Below are positions 9,906 to 20,019 of a DNA stretch of 64,000 nucleotides, one piece after another (the stretch's first letter is position 1; each line of letters begins with the position of its first letter). The DNA comes from Phoma sp. XZ068. Its lineage: Eukaryota; Ascomycota; Dothideomycetes; Pleosporales; Didymellaceae. Made by a program: the position numbers and the translations under genes. Under the pieces are notes generated by a model. That model saw only the letters and a list, made by a program, of their open reading frames with translations, ran no database searches and was not told where the DNA came from. The stretch spans positions 868,001 through 932,000 of the forward strand of contig RBKR01000005.1 of the NCBI GenBank assembly GCA_004835665.1, written 5' to 3'.

Positions 9906-12329
9906 AGAATTAACAATACAGGCAATGATCACTAAAGCTAGAAAGGTCCCCTTCCGCGTGAGAAAGTCGAACCTCTGGAGTGGTGAAGAATGTTCTAGAA
10001 AAGATAAATTGCGGTGGCTTGCATCACAGCCGTGCACATGGTCGAGGTAGATATGTGGCGTTCCTTGGGATGATCGATGAGGGGCAGGTGCCTTGAGCAC
10101 TTTGAAGGTAGTTATACTGGCAAAAATAGTCGGGTCGGCGCCGCTTCTCCAAGGGTCTGTATAATATACGGCCCTGATTCCAGCCGCCATCTAGTAGAGA
10201 CGGTAGCAGGGGGATCAAGAGCTGCTTAAAGCATAGGTTATCGACGATCTAGAGCCCCAGGTCGATTGTGAGGTATTCGACCAATTTTTCTTATCAACGA
10301 GGATCCGAAGTTCGCTTTCAGTCTCTGGATCTACAGAGGTCTGAACTGAACGTGCCATGCAACGTCAGGCATCGGACCATTAATTGGATACCCTAGAGTA
10401 TCGCAGTATTCGTCAAGTAAACTGCTCTGGAAATATAAGAAGACTCCAACGATAATAGAAGGAACATCTCATCGTCGTCTTTGGCGTTCAGGGTTTGCAC
10501 ATTTCGCTCGGTGAACTCGTAGGTATCCTGCCTGAAGTCGTCGACCAGCTCGGTGCGGCCGTCGAGGAACTGCGTAAGCTTCCTATCCTTGGTGGTTCAC
10601 TCGGCCCAGTGCATGAAGCCGGCGGCGGCCCTGATTGGGATCGAGACTACCGTACTGCGCCAGGAGGGTTTTGTGATATAGTGTTATCTGACTGCAGGCA
10701 TAGTTTATTAAGTTGGTGTATATGAAAAAGTTGAAATGTTGTCATCCTACTTTTAACCATAAGCAAGTTCAACATTAAGATTATAACTTAACTATTTTAG
10801 GCCTATAGTTCTGTTAGGGGTCTCTTAAGTAGAAAGGGAAGGAGCGTACTAAGATACCTGCACCGACACCTGCACCGACACCTGCACCTGCACCTACACC
10901 TGCACTAAGGGCGCGTAATAGCAGGGAGTAGAGTCCTCTATATATATCCTGTTACGATGCATATACTGATAGGTTATGCAGCCTTGTAGTATTGATAGTA
11001 AAGAAGTAAGGCCTTACCTAAGGCTACAGCCACGGGTCTCTGTGCCTCAAGTGTGGCGCAGCTTAATAGCAGAGATCTATCAAAGTTACATTAATCTCTT
11101 AAGCTCTGATATACAATAGTACTCTACTATACGTAGATTTCTTTGATTATTAGGAATACTGTGTGCTGTCCATATTGATTAGTAGTTGATTAATTATGGA
11201 TATTGATTGGGGGTCTTGAAATAGCTCTAACATCAATCCTACCCTGATATCATTACTATACTATATCGCAAAACCACGCTGGAGCGCCACGGTATAGAAT
11301 TCGGCTGCAGCTCGTTCCTCCTGAATCTCTTCTTCCCGTTTTCCCAAAGAAGCTACCCTTGGGGTTCACGATCCCATTTGTTCGGACTTTGTTTCATGCA
11401 CCAGTTTTCGGTTGGAGATCTGATTTCGTTCTGCTTCATCTTAGATAGAGGTAAGTAGTCGCGAGTCATCCTAGTGCCTCCAGTAACTTCTCTGCTATAT
11501 GGTTAAATCTACCAGTAGGCTCAACTTTGAAAATCGCTTAGGACAGAAAGAAGGCTGTTGTCTATTTTGGCTGTGGAGACAATGGCGTCGTATATCGCCC
11601 GAGAGACCACAAGCCAATTCCATGCGCTCACTGAAGCGACGAATTCTCTTGGAGATTGGGCTGCCGCTTGTCCTCGTAACTCTTGGTTTTTTTTCACACT
11701 GTGATATCCCCTTCCTCCAACTTTTCTGCACTTTTCCTTCATCGACTTCATCATCTTGTTTTTACCATATTCCAATGGCAAGGATTTCCAGACTAAAGCC
11801 CCAGGCCTGTGCCCTGCTATGCAAGCCGAAGAGACCATAAAATCCCGCTTCAGTGCGCACATGTGCCACAAGACCCAAAGAATCTACAGAGACCAACCAA
11901 AATCGACGCTTGTCTTTGGGGCATTACGTTACACCTCTATTCCTAGGCGGTGATCCTGAGGCTCCCCGCTACCACATTAACAGGGCCGGAGGGGACCTGG
12001 ACTAAAATGTAACTTAATCAATCCCCTAGATCCAGATGGTAACGTCTCGTCCCTGAAGTTCTCAATATGTGATATGTGTTAATGACCGTGCCTAAAACGG
12101 TGAGATGGTGTGAATGAATGGAAATTGCCATCATGTCAAGGCTGAGCGGCAGGTTGGTATTTGGTGTTGAGAAGACGGGCAGGATTTGCCGTGGAAGCAC
12201 TACAATATCGACGAGATAGCCTTAGATAAAATACATAGTATCCATATTCACTACTTGAACAGCCGTGGACAGGGGTGGAGACTGACAAATTCCCGTGAGC
12301 TCTAGGTCAAATCCTGGGTCATAAGTACT
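9906..12329. other. gene-poor, partly AT-rich stretch
   Basis: No intact gene found. A frame around 10495-10725 has GC-rich, gene-like codons (LVGILPEVVDQLGAAVEELR) but no proper ATG start and no recognised domain; it may be a broken gene fragment. From about 10735 to 11280 the sequence turns AT- and TA-rich like the 4780-6810 tract, suggesting more RIP-damaged repeat. 11280-11960 holds only a weak plus-strand frame. Confidence 0.4.
10855..10905 (+). repeat. 12-bp CACCTGCACCGA tandem, encoding a Pro-Ala-Pro-Thr relic
   Basis: Four imperfect units of CACCTGCACCGA/CACCTGCACCTG occur in succession. In one plus-strand frame they read PAPTPAPTPAPAPTPA, preceded (after a TAG) by KGKERTKI and followed by LRARNSRE and a stop. 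This resembles the Pro-Ala repeat tail of the secreted protein at 6819-7589 and may be the end of a dead gene. Confidence 0.6.
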
Positions 12330-14169
12330 TCATCGACGGCGCCGGCAGTCTCCGGGGCAGGCATTATGATATCGGAGACCACATCCGAATTTAAACAGAG
12401 GATCTTTGCTGTCGAACGGCACGTCTTCAAACTACGCGTCCGCGGCGTCATTGGACCGAGGAATTTCTACGGGAAGCTGGCCTTCAGGTTCCCAGCCATC
12501 AATGTGGAAAACAACGTTAAGAAACGCGTCTGGAGTCGAGCCAAAATTCACCGTCAGAGCAGCGGCGTTCTCGAAAATCTCAGGCACTGCTGATGGGCGG
12601 TTAAATTTGATGTCAACAATGGTAGGAACTGTGCTGAAAATCTTACTTGCGTTCTCGGTTGAATTGTACTCGAGGGCGCCCTTATTGATCTCTTTTAGGC
12701 TACCTGTGAGGGTGGTAGGCTTGTATGGGGAGCGAAGACGTAATAGGACGTAATCTGCTTCCTCAGGGGTGCCAACAACGGCAAGACCATATTCCTCCAT
12801 GGTTTTGGTCTCGATGCCTTCCACATAGAAGCGGGCGCTACGTGCGGAGTGGGGAAGTGGAAGGACGCCGTCATTTGTAAGGAGGGTAAAGGAGCGGCGT
12901 TGCATCTCTCTGCCAACCCTGGCGAAGTACGCGTTATTAACGGTACGGGCGGCGGCCTCGGGGTCGACGAAGGGGTTATCGAAGAGACCAAGCTGGAACT
13001 TTTCCTTCATAAACTTGCGCACAGAGTAGTCTATGCATTCTCGCGTAATGGTGCCCTCGTTCACAAGCTGAACGATCAGCTCAGGGTGCCCATCAGCGCC
13101 TCCAAAGATGTCGCAGCCCGCCTCGAGGACACGGCGGGTGCGCTCAAGGAAGGTGGAATTTTCGAGCCCCCAGGCGCGGACGGGAACAATGTTCCAGTCT
13201 TGCCCTCAAAGCATCTGATTCTTCAGCAGGTCGGTCACGACACCCTTGTTGAAGCCAAAGGCAACCTCCTCCCACTCTGTTCCCACAGGGCGCGAGTAAT
13301 ATGGCATGATGGGAGCGGTACCGGCGGCAATAGCAGCTACAAAGGGGATCAGGTGATGTTCCTTGTTGTTACCGGGGTATTTCTGGTTCTTGCCCCATTC
13401 AAAATGTGAGTCTTCGCCATTCAGCATGGGCCCTCCACCAGGAAGTGCTCCGTAGTGGCGATAACGGAATGGGGCCGAGCCTTTCTCCCTGTAAACCATT
13501 GATCCATTCCACGCCGAGCCTGCTGGTCAGAGCGGCATCCTCACTGGATACGGCGTTCAGACGACCCCAGCGAGGCTCTGTGGCCAGGTCGATTTGCACA
13601 TGCAGGCCTTGGCGGATGCCGACTGCGAGATACTCCTCGCGGACTACTTCAGCATACAGACGCGTGAGCTTAGGAGCGCGGAGAGCTGCCAGGCCCATCG
13701 GGTCCGGCCACCGGGAGAAGGCTCTGCCCACAAAGGACGGCGGTCTGTGTCGTGACGCCGTTCTGAGGATCTACTGAAATAGTGATTAGGATCCCTAAGC
13801 CTTGGCTTCTTCCGTAGCGCTGGAGATGGTTGCGCCACTCGCCGTCTCGCCAGGATCGTTGGTGTTGCCGGTCAGGACATAGTGGGTGATGTGCTTGTCG
13901 CTGATCGAAAGCTTTGTGTTACTGTCGAGGTTGCCACCAATTTTGTCGTTTGAGGCCCCCGCTGCCCATCACGGTGCGGGCGTGGAACATTTGGCCAGCC
14001 TTCTCCTCAAGGCTCATCCTCGAGAGAAGATCGTCGAATCGCTCGTCGATGCACAGGGAAGAGTTTTGGTGTGGCAAGAGTTGCGCTGTATCGTTGAACT
14101 GACCGGGAAGTCTGTAGCTGCTGGCGGCGCCAGCAAGGGCGCTGCGAGGCCAAAGACCTGATGGCACAT
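12330..14169 (-). pseudogene. glycoside hydrolase family 3 (beta-xylosidase/beta-glucosidase) pseudogene
   Basis: The minus strand carries successive pieces of one GH3 protein in shifting frames. They are an N-terminus (FNDTAQLLPHQNSSLCIDER, RMSLEEKAGQMFHARTVMG), the ITHYVLTGNTND segment, FSRWPDPMGLAALR, HVQIDLATEPRWGRLNA, IMPYYSRPVGTEWEEVAFGF, DWNIVPVRAWGLENSTFLER and the long C-terminal domain 13064-12432. After a TAG comes FEDVPFDSKDPLFKFGCGL. Frame changes occur near 14110, 13900, 13830, 13740, 13490 and 13200, and in-frame stops near 13198 and 12396. Around the expected catalytic TDW the sequence reads LLKNQML, stop, GQDWN, so a few residues before the nucleophile Asp are missing. The lesions are mainly indels rather than RIP. 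An ATG at 14169 followed by a hydrophobic stretch may be the old signal peptide. Confidence 0.85.
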
Positions 14170-14611
14170 GATGGGGGACGAAGCAATTTCAGCGCAATTT
14201 TGGCCAAAGACGGCACATCTGAATGAAGAGTGCCTAGGTACGCTTGGAGTTATAGACCCAAGTACAGCCGATCTTATCAGCAAAATACATCCGCCGGGCT
14301 TTTGGACATTAACATTTCTAAAGCTCTTCCCGTCTTTCCACGCTACTGGTGAAAAACTCGTACAAAATTCAAAGCCTCTTCGCTACTATGTTTAGCTCTG
14401 AACGTCAGTTTAGCTGTGACGAAGTATATTCAGACTGCGCACCAGGAAGGCAAAGATTTACACTTAGCAAGGAACAGCCTAATATCTCCTATGAAATCCG
14501 GCCGAGTACGTTTAATCTGCCTTCTCATTTTCGTTACACTATGCTAGCTTCCCCTTTTCAAGCGCACCACTTGAAACCCTCATAAACCTTAATTCCCACC
14601 CATCTGCCTAC
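14170..14611. other. intergenic
   Basis: Between the GH3 relic and the Dabb gene 3' end. No frame or structure worth naming was seen; the former GH3 promoter would lie here. Confidence 0.35.
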
Positions 14612-15001
14612 TTAATCAACCACAATTCTAACCATACACATCCCCTCATTTACACTCCTCGCAAATGCCTTCAATTCCGCATGCGCCCTGCACTCTGAAT
14701 CATAATACTCGAAATCCTCGTCGCTCGCGAACAGCGTCGTTGCTGCGATAGTGTAACCCGCAGCGCGCTGGTCTTGTTGCGTGGTGCCGGCTTCGGCGGA
14801 GAGGATGTAGGGTTGATCATTCTGGGGGCCTGAGTGAGCATGGAAGAGAGGGAGGGCAAGTGAGGGAACGAAAGGAAGGAAAAGATGAAGATGACGGACT
14901 TTGAGTGCTTTGGACTTGATTTCCTTGTACATTTGAAGGAGTTTTTCTCGATCCTGTTCGCTGGGAATCTTAAAAAGCGTGATGCGGCGGACTTTCGGCA
15001 T
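14612..15001 (-). CDS. stress-responsive A/B barrel (Dabb) domain protein
   Basis: Two exons, 15001-14900 and 14821-14612, with a 78-nt intron ending CCCCCAG, giving 103 aa. The start MPKVRRITLFKIP and the segments PYILSAEAGTTQQDQRAAGY and FASDEDFEYYDSECRAHAEL match the Dabb fold, a small dimeric alpha/beta barrel. Family length (about 100-110 aa) fits. Splicing joins ALK to NDQPYILS, as expected for the family strand-turn. The donor GTCCGT is atypical; a canonical donor was not found, so the exact junction is slightly uncertain. Dabb proteins include polyketide cyclases and stress proteins, and the role here is unknown. No biosynthetic neighbours were seen. Confidence 0.8.
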   Translation of the reverse strand: MPKVRRITLFKIPSEQDREKLLQMYKEIKSKALKVRHLHLFLPFVPSLALPLFHAHSGPQNDQPYILSAEAGTTQQDQRAAGYTIAATTLFASDEDFEYYDSECRAHAELKAFARSVNEGMCMVRIVVD

Positions 15002-15345
15002 GTTGGAATATTGCAATGGCGTATTGGGATATTGCAATTTACAGTACAACCTGATAATCAGTTGAGGAATGAGACGGAGTTCAGAGTAGCATTTGTGTGT
15101 GTTATGTTGGAGATCGGAAAAGCACCCGCTGCTTTCCGACTTCCGTGAACATCCAGGGGACGGTTCCGCACAAGGACACGGAAGCGACGAGCGCATGAAG
15201 TTTACGCGTACAATTGGGCATGTTAAGAAAGCGTCACACAACTCTTCGTTCTACGCCAGTAGTACTTTGAGTTCGAGGGCAAGGATAATGTACATGCATT
15301 TCGACCTGATGCGCACTGGGACTCAGAATTATAGATACGGCAACA

Positions 15346-15588
15346 GGGGCGGCAATAATTCGTTAACCCTCCGATTGATGAGGTCAGCAACACCGTAATT
15401 CTACCTCCTCTACAGGACCTTACAAACAACCTAATGATAACATATGTATAGTCCTGAATAGCTTTATCTTTGAGTGCGTTTCATTTTAGCTTGTCACAAT
15501 ACTAATTATCTGCGGTTCGTATGGGGAGTCGGAATTGATTGTGTTGCTGACCTCATCAATCAGAGGGTTAACGAATTGTTGCCGCACC
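15346..15588. mobile_element. MITE-like element with about 48-bp terminal inverted repeats
   Basis: The left arm 15346-15393 begins GGGGCGGCAATAATTCG and the right arm 15541-15588 is its reverse complement with about 4-6 mismatches (both contain GTTAACCCTC, GATTGATGAGGTCAGC on the same strand orientation). The arms enclose about 147 bp of AT-rich noncoding sequence. Total length 243 bp with no coding capacity fits a miniature inverted-repeat transposable element. The right end is followed by TA; the left end is preceded by CA, so a TA target duplication is only partly supported. Confidence 0.7.
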
Positions 15589-16147
15589 TATTGACTGTTA
15601 CAGTTGGGTGACAAAACGGATTGCCCTGGCTGGAAATGATCATCTTTTGCTTCAACTGTGGTATTGATTTGCCCAATGTCACCTCACATTGAATGTATAG
15701 ATTAACGGATTATTCTCGTCGAAGTTCTTACCATGCACTTCAGGACAAACGCCACACCTATTTTCCTATTACGTCAGCTCCTACCCAACGCCATGATCTC
15801 ACGTGAGAATACCCACCTGATTGCTCCATACTCCTTCGTAGGTACTAAATAGTCACTTCCCAAAGGTCCACACGTTAGGTAGTCCCGCTGTAGCGTTTCT
15901 GGGCATGTGAAGGGCATTTCTAGCTGAAAGCCTAGGACCACATCACATGACTAATACGTCCGACTGCTTTCGAGCTCAGATCACACACTTGTACATACAC
16001 ACAACAACACACTCATACATAAGACCTAATACTACTAACATCCCTTGCTTACACTAGTTTATAGAAGGGATGTGTTTAGGGAACTAGGTGTTATGATCTC
16101 CTTAAAACCAGCCTAACCAGTTTGCCCAAGAATGTTCACTTTACAGC
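15589..16147. other. intergenic, AT-rich
   Basis: No frame or RNA recognised. The sequence immediately before 16148 may contain more of the decayed NmrA-like gene, but I could not read it with confidence. Confidence 0.35.
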
Positions 16148-16780
16148 CTTTGCGCAGGTGTTAAGTAAGTTGTGCGTATCTTTACAACAGCCGCGAATGC
16201 TCGACCGGAATGTGGCGCGTACTATCCACGTACGCACTGGGCGATTGAGGCTATACTTGACTCACTAGCCTTGAAGAGCCTGCACTGGACATTTCTATAA
16301 CTAGATGTGTTCACGACTTTCTATCTTAGCCCTACTGCTAAACTTATCAAGACTGTTTAGAATGGTGGAAAGCAGCACACGATACATCTGGTAGTGAGCG
16401 CTGATACGCGGGTTGGCATCGTTGATTCCCAAGGTATTGGTACTTTTGCCGCGCACCTCTTACTCCAAGACAACACTCCTGTGCACAACAAGCGCAGGTA
16501 TGTCCTCAATGATCCTAAGGATATCACCGGAAATGAGATCGTGGCGCTTGTAGAAAGCTACGTTGGTGCTCAAGTTAAGGATGTTAAATTTAAAGATATC
16601 GTTCTTAAAGGACATAGTTGCTGCGTTAAGCGAATCAAAGAACGTTATAAGTTCTATGGAGCATGCTGTGGCGACTTTATGGGGGGTCTAGCGAAGGCAG
16701 AGACGACAAGTAAGGAGGTACTAGAGCTTGTAGCGCCGAAGCGAGCGCCTGCTGATGTTATGGCAATGTTGCTACAATAG
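16148..16780 (+). pseudogene. NmrA-like / NAD(P)-binding Rossmann protein relic
   Basis: One plus-strand frame reads AGVK, stop, VVRIF, then THWAIEAILDSLALKSLHWTFL, stop, LDVFTTFYLSPTAKLIKTV, stop, NGGKQHTIHLVVSADTRVG. It then runs open to VDSQGIGTFAAHLLLQD, RRYVLNDPKDITGNEIVALV and a normal stop at 16780. This matches the NmrA/isoflavone-reductase-like family (AAGVKHVV, the IE..L...L.WTFLR and D..DIG..AA boxes). The three stops are TAA, TAA and TAG, each explained by one C-to-T change from CAA/CGA-type or CAG codons. The N-terminal Rossmann GxxGxxG part is not readable upstream. It is probably dead, although the last 128 codons remain open. Confidence 0.7.
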
Positions 16781-16989
16781 TAGAGGCACCGGGCTAGTTC
16801 CTTCTAAGTATTTTGCAACTAGCTACGTTGCTTCTTCTACTAAAACCTTATAAAGGACATATGTGATTCAAGCATGTGTGCTTCTCTTGATTCCACTTCA
16901 AGTGGAGGAGTAAAGTTACTGCCTGTGTTGAGTATGCATATTCAATTTAGCACTCCATAGCAACACGCTGATGCTTTGTGACAGCGGAC

Positions 16990-17400
16990 ATGTCTTCGAT
17001 CACCGCGTCGACAGCATTAACGCCTGGCCCATCTTCATCGCCCAAAGAAAGCTCAGTACCAGTCGACGCCATTGCAGGCGGTACCGGTGGCAGCGCAGTT
17101 GGTTTGGTGATACTGGAGCTTTTCATTTGGTCCGCTATATGCAGGAAAAGACAAAGTGGCTCTGGAAGGTCGGACTGTGCTGTCCCCCAGTATGAAGGAA
17201 AGGCGCACGAGCTCGACGACGCACAAGCAGCACACAAGGTGCTCGGGAAGGCAATATATACGCGTGGCAACGAGCTCCCCGCACAGTCGGCACTAGTAGA
17301 ACTGGAAGGTGGGTCGGACCAGATTGAAACTGCTATGTGGTCACTTTCTGGGCTCTTTAAAGGTGTCAGAAAAGATGACTACGCGGATTATTTCAAATAA
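16990..17400 (+). pseudogene. orphan C-terminal half of a single-pass membrane protein
   Basis: An open frame of 136 codons from ATG 16990 has a Ser/Thr/Pro-rich lead (TALTPGPSSSPKESS), a glycine-rich entry and hydrophobic segment (AIAGGTGGSAVGLVILELFI), a basic stop-transfer (CRKRQ) and a charged cytoplasmic tail with ELPAQSALVELEGG. This is the usual C-terminal half of ascomycete wall-sensor or WSC/mucin-like proteins. No ectodomain or signal peptide is readable upstream, so it is likely a remnant beside the NmrA relic. It may still be a small expressed gene. Confidence 0.4.
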
Positions 17401-17764
17401 GTGCAAAGTCGCGCACAAAGTCTGACATATTTAGCGGTATTCTCCTGAAAATTATAGGCATTGTTGAATAAGAGTAAATACCTTACTAGCGAATACCCAC
17501 AGTTGTATGTTTTGCCGTTTTTGCTTCCGCTAGGATATCGTCTTGAAATTTGGTTGCAACGGAACAACCTGGCCGCCAAGGGGGCATGCCACTCAGCAGT
17601 AAACGACCTGGAGAGAATCAACAGAGCACATGCTTCAATAGGCGGAGTGCGAAGTAGTGCATTGACTGCTAGTTGTTAGCAACCTTCAATACGGCTTAAA
17701 GAAAAGGGCCGACCATCACTAACGACCATGATACTCGTTACAGCACTTCGATAAAGTGCCCGGT
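17401..17764. other. promoter region of the histidine phosphatase gene
   Basis: No coding content recognised; it lies directly upstream of the gene at 17765. Confidence 0.35.
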
Positions 17765-18652
17765 ATGCCTCCACAGCAGCTCACGCTCATCCGCCACGCA
17801 CAAGGCTTCCACAACCTCAACATAGAAGGCCATCAGTTCTACGATCCCCGGCTAACAACTCAAGGACAGCAGCAATGCAGAGACCTAGCCCGGAAGCTCG
17901 AAGTCGTGCATTCTATTGATTGCATTATCGCCTCTCCGCTGCGGCGGACTCTACACACAGCGCTCCTTGTGTTTGAAGCCCTACTTCAGTCCAAGCCTGA
18001 TCTACGCATTATCGCTCTGCCCGAGCTACAAGAGACTTCAGATCTGCCCTGCGATGTTGGCTCGCCACTGATTGAGCTACAGAAGGAGCTACACTGTAAG
18101 CCGATTGACTTTTCACTCGTGCCGTACGACTGGAAAGACAAGGTTACTGGCATATTCACGCCGCAGAGCGACTGCATAGCTGCGAGATGCTGCAAAGCGA
18201 GGCACGTTCTGGCTAGTCTACCAGCCAAACACGTCGCTGTAGTAACGCACGCGACCGTGCTTCACTACCTGACAAACGACTGGTACGGTGCGAGAAGCGG
18301 GATAGGTAGGCGAATTGCTTACGCTGGCGGCTTAGCTGACAAACCAGGCACTGGCTGGCACAACTGCGAAGCCCGTATGTACCGATTCGACATGTCGACC
18401 GATTGGAATATCATGGACGCTGCAATTGTCGAGACGGACGAGTCACGATTCAAGAGGACGATGACTATGTACTGCTTTACAAGAAGACAGCAGCTTGAGA
18501 TGAAGAAGGAGGCTGAAGCTTCCTGGGCGGCTGATGACTACATCGTCCTCCCAGATCCCAACATCAAAGCTGATAAAGTGAAGATTGAGCCAGAAACTAC
18601 ACGTGGTAAGAAACCGAAATCGAAGGCCAGACTGAGATGCTGTATCCTTTGA
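17765..18652 (+). CDS. histidine phosphatase (phosphoglycerate-mutase-like) with CaaX-like tail
   Basis: 295 aa from ATG 17765, no intron. Residues near 8-12 hold the catalytic signature LIRHAQGFHN (RHG/RHA box with the phospho-accepting His). R60-region ASPLRRTLHTA supplies the second Arg, PELQET the acidic residue, and VAVVTHATVLHYL the second catalytic His. All four are present, so it should be active as a phosphatase or mutase-like enzyme; the substrate is unknown. The last residues are unusual. A strongly basic stretch (RGKKPKSKARLR) runs straight into CCIL, a CaaX-type prenylation signal with Leu at the end, as in Rho-family GTPases. This suggests a lipid-anchored, membrane-bound enzyme. 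Start codon choice: the upstream in-frame triplets are not ATG. Confidence 0.88.
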   Translation: MPPQQLTLIRHAQGFHNLNIEGHQFYDPRLTTQGQQQCRDLARKLEVVHSIDCIIASPLRRTLHTALLVFEALLQSKPDLRIIALPELQETSDLPCDVGSPLIELQKELHCKPIDFSLVPYDWKDKVTGIFTPQSDCIAARCCKARHVLASLPAKHVAVVTHATVLHYLTNDWYGARSGIGRRIAYAGGLADKPGTGWHNCEARMYRFDMSTDWNIMDAAIVETDESRFKRTMTMYCFTRRQQLEMKKEAEASWAADDYIVLPDPNIKADKVKIEPETTRGKKPKSKARLRCCIL

Positions 18653-18860
18653 CTCCATCCCCAGCCCTCGCCACCACAGTAAGTAATCATCGCAGACCTA
18701 CCTCACAAGATAAGATAAACTCTCCCCATCACGCAATCTCACCATTCACATGTATATCTCATCTCATCGCAGGCCGCCTAACACATACCCCCAAGCCGAG
18801 GTAAACCGCTAGCGCGGCCGTTAGTTATCTCCACTGTAAGAACTACCAGACTACGGATAC

Positions 18861-19968
18861 ATGACGACCAGCACGATCCCTGCAGATCCAAATTTGATAC
18901 TCACTCAACCACCCGCCATGGCAACCTCACCGCCAAAACCCTTCTCCGAACAACTCGCCTTCAAACAACTCAGCGATAATGTATGGGAAACAATACACCC
19001 CCCGCAGCGCATGGGAAATGCGCTCCCCATAGCCGTAAGCAGCACACCTCCAAAAGAAAATCAATATAGATAGGATGGGTAGTAATTGAAAACAACAACA
19101 ACAGTACGGCGGATATGCATTAGCAGTAGCAACAAAAGCATCAACCCTCTCCATCCCGCCAGGCTACTCAATCTACTCCCTCACAGGCACATTCCTGGGT
19201 CCCGCGCTCACAGACCGACCACTCCGCGCTACCACACGCGTACTCCGTCAAACCCGCACATTCGCAACGCGGTACATAGAAGTCAGTCAGACCCAAGACA
19301 ACGGGAACCCCCGCGTCTGCCTCGTCGCAACCGCAGACTTCATGGTCCCAGAGGGTAGTCTCCTAGAATATTCCCGGCCCCCTTCAAAATCATACACGCA
19401 CCACGCCACTCTCCCATCAACAAAGGACGTTGCCGCAGCACTAGTCGACGCAGGAACCATTACGCGAGACGTACACTCAGCATTCACACGCTCGTTCGCA
19501 GTCTCAGCGTCCCTTTTCGACGCGCGACCCTGTCCCGAGGGCATCTTCGCGCAGAATCTATCCGGGATGGGGAAAGCGGTTCCGCATTCGCAGGACGATC
19601 TCCCACTTACGCAGCGCACGACGGCGGATTGGTTCCGGAGTAAAACACGGCTTTCCTCGGTGGCGGAGCACACCGCCGCGCTGGCGTTTTATAGCGATGG
19701 GGCGTTGAGTTTCTGCCCCTTGAGTTTCGGGCATATGTATCTTGATGATAGCGCGGCGTGTAGTAGTCTTGATTTTGCCCTGAGGTTTTTTAGGGATGTG
19801 GATGTGAATTGCTGGCATTTGAAGGAGATTAGTACGAGTGCGGGAGCTGGAGGGAGGACGTTTAGTGAGTGTTGGATTTGGGATGAGGAGGGGAGGGCGG
19901 TGGCGAGTATGAGCCAGCAGAGTATTATGAGGGTGTTGCCGGAGAAGAAGGAGAAGGGGAAGCTGTAG
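18861..19968 (+). CDS. acyl-CoA thioesterase-like double-hotdog protein
   Basis: Two exons, 18861-19034 and 19105-19968, intron 70 nt (GTAAGC ... ACAACAG), giving 345 aa. The first exon ends MGNALPIA and the second opens YGGYALAVATKA, which together form the hotdog entry of TesB-type thioesterases (HP..MGN...GGYALA). Further family features are GTFLGPALTDRPLRATTRVL, the strand after it, and a second hotdog repeat near 230-330 (FCPLSFGHMYLDDSA, then FSECWIWDEEGRAVASMSQQ). It would hydrolyse acyl-CoA to free acid and CoA, as in peroxisomal or cytosolic lipid metabolism. There is no clear C-terminal SKL peroxisome signal (ends KEKGKL). It is convergent with the TAPT1 gene, with only 51 bp between the stop codons. 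Confidence 0.88.
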
Positions 19969-20019
19969 TGGTGACACGATGTGATGTTCGAATACTGGGA
20001 ATAAATGTAGATTATTGTA

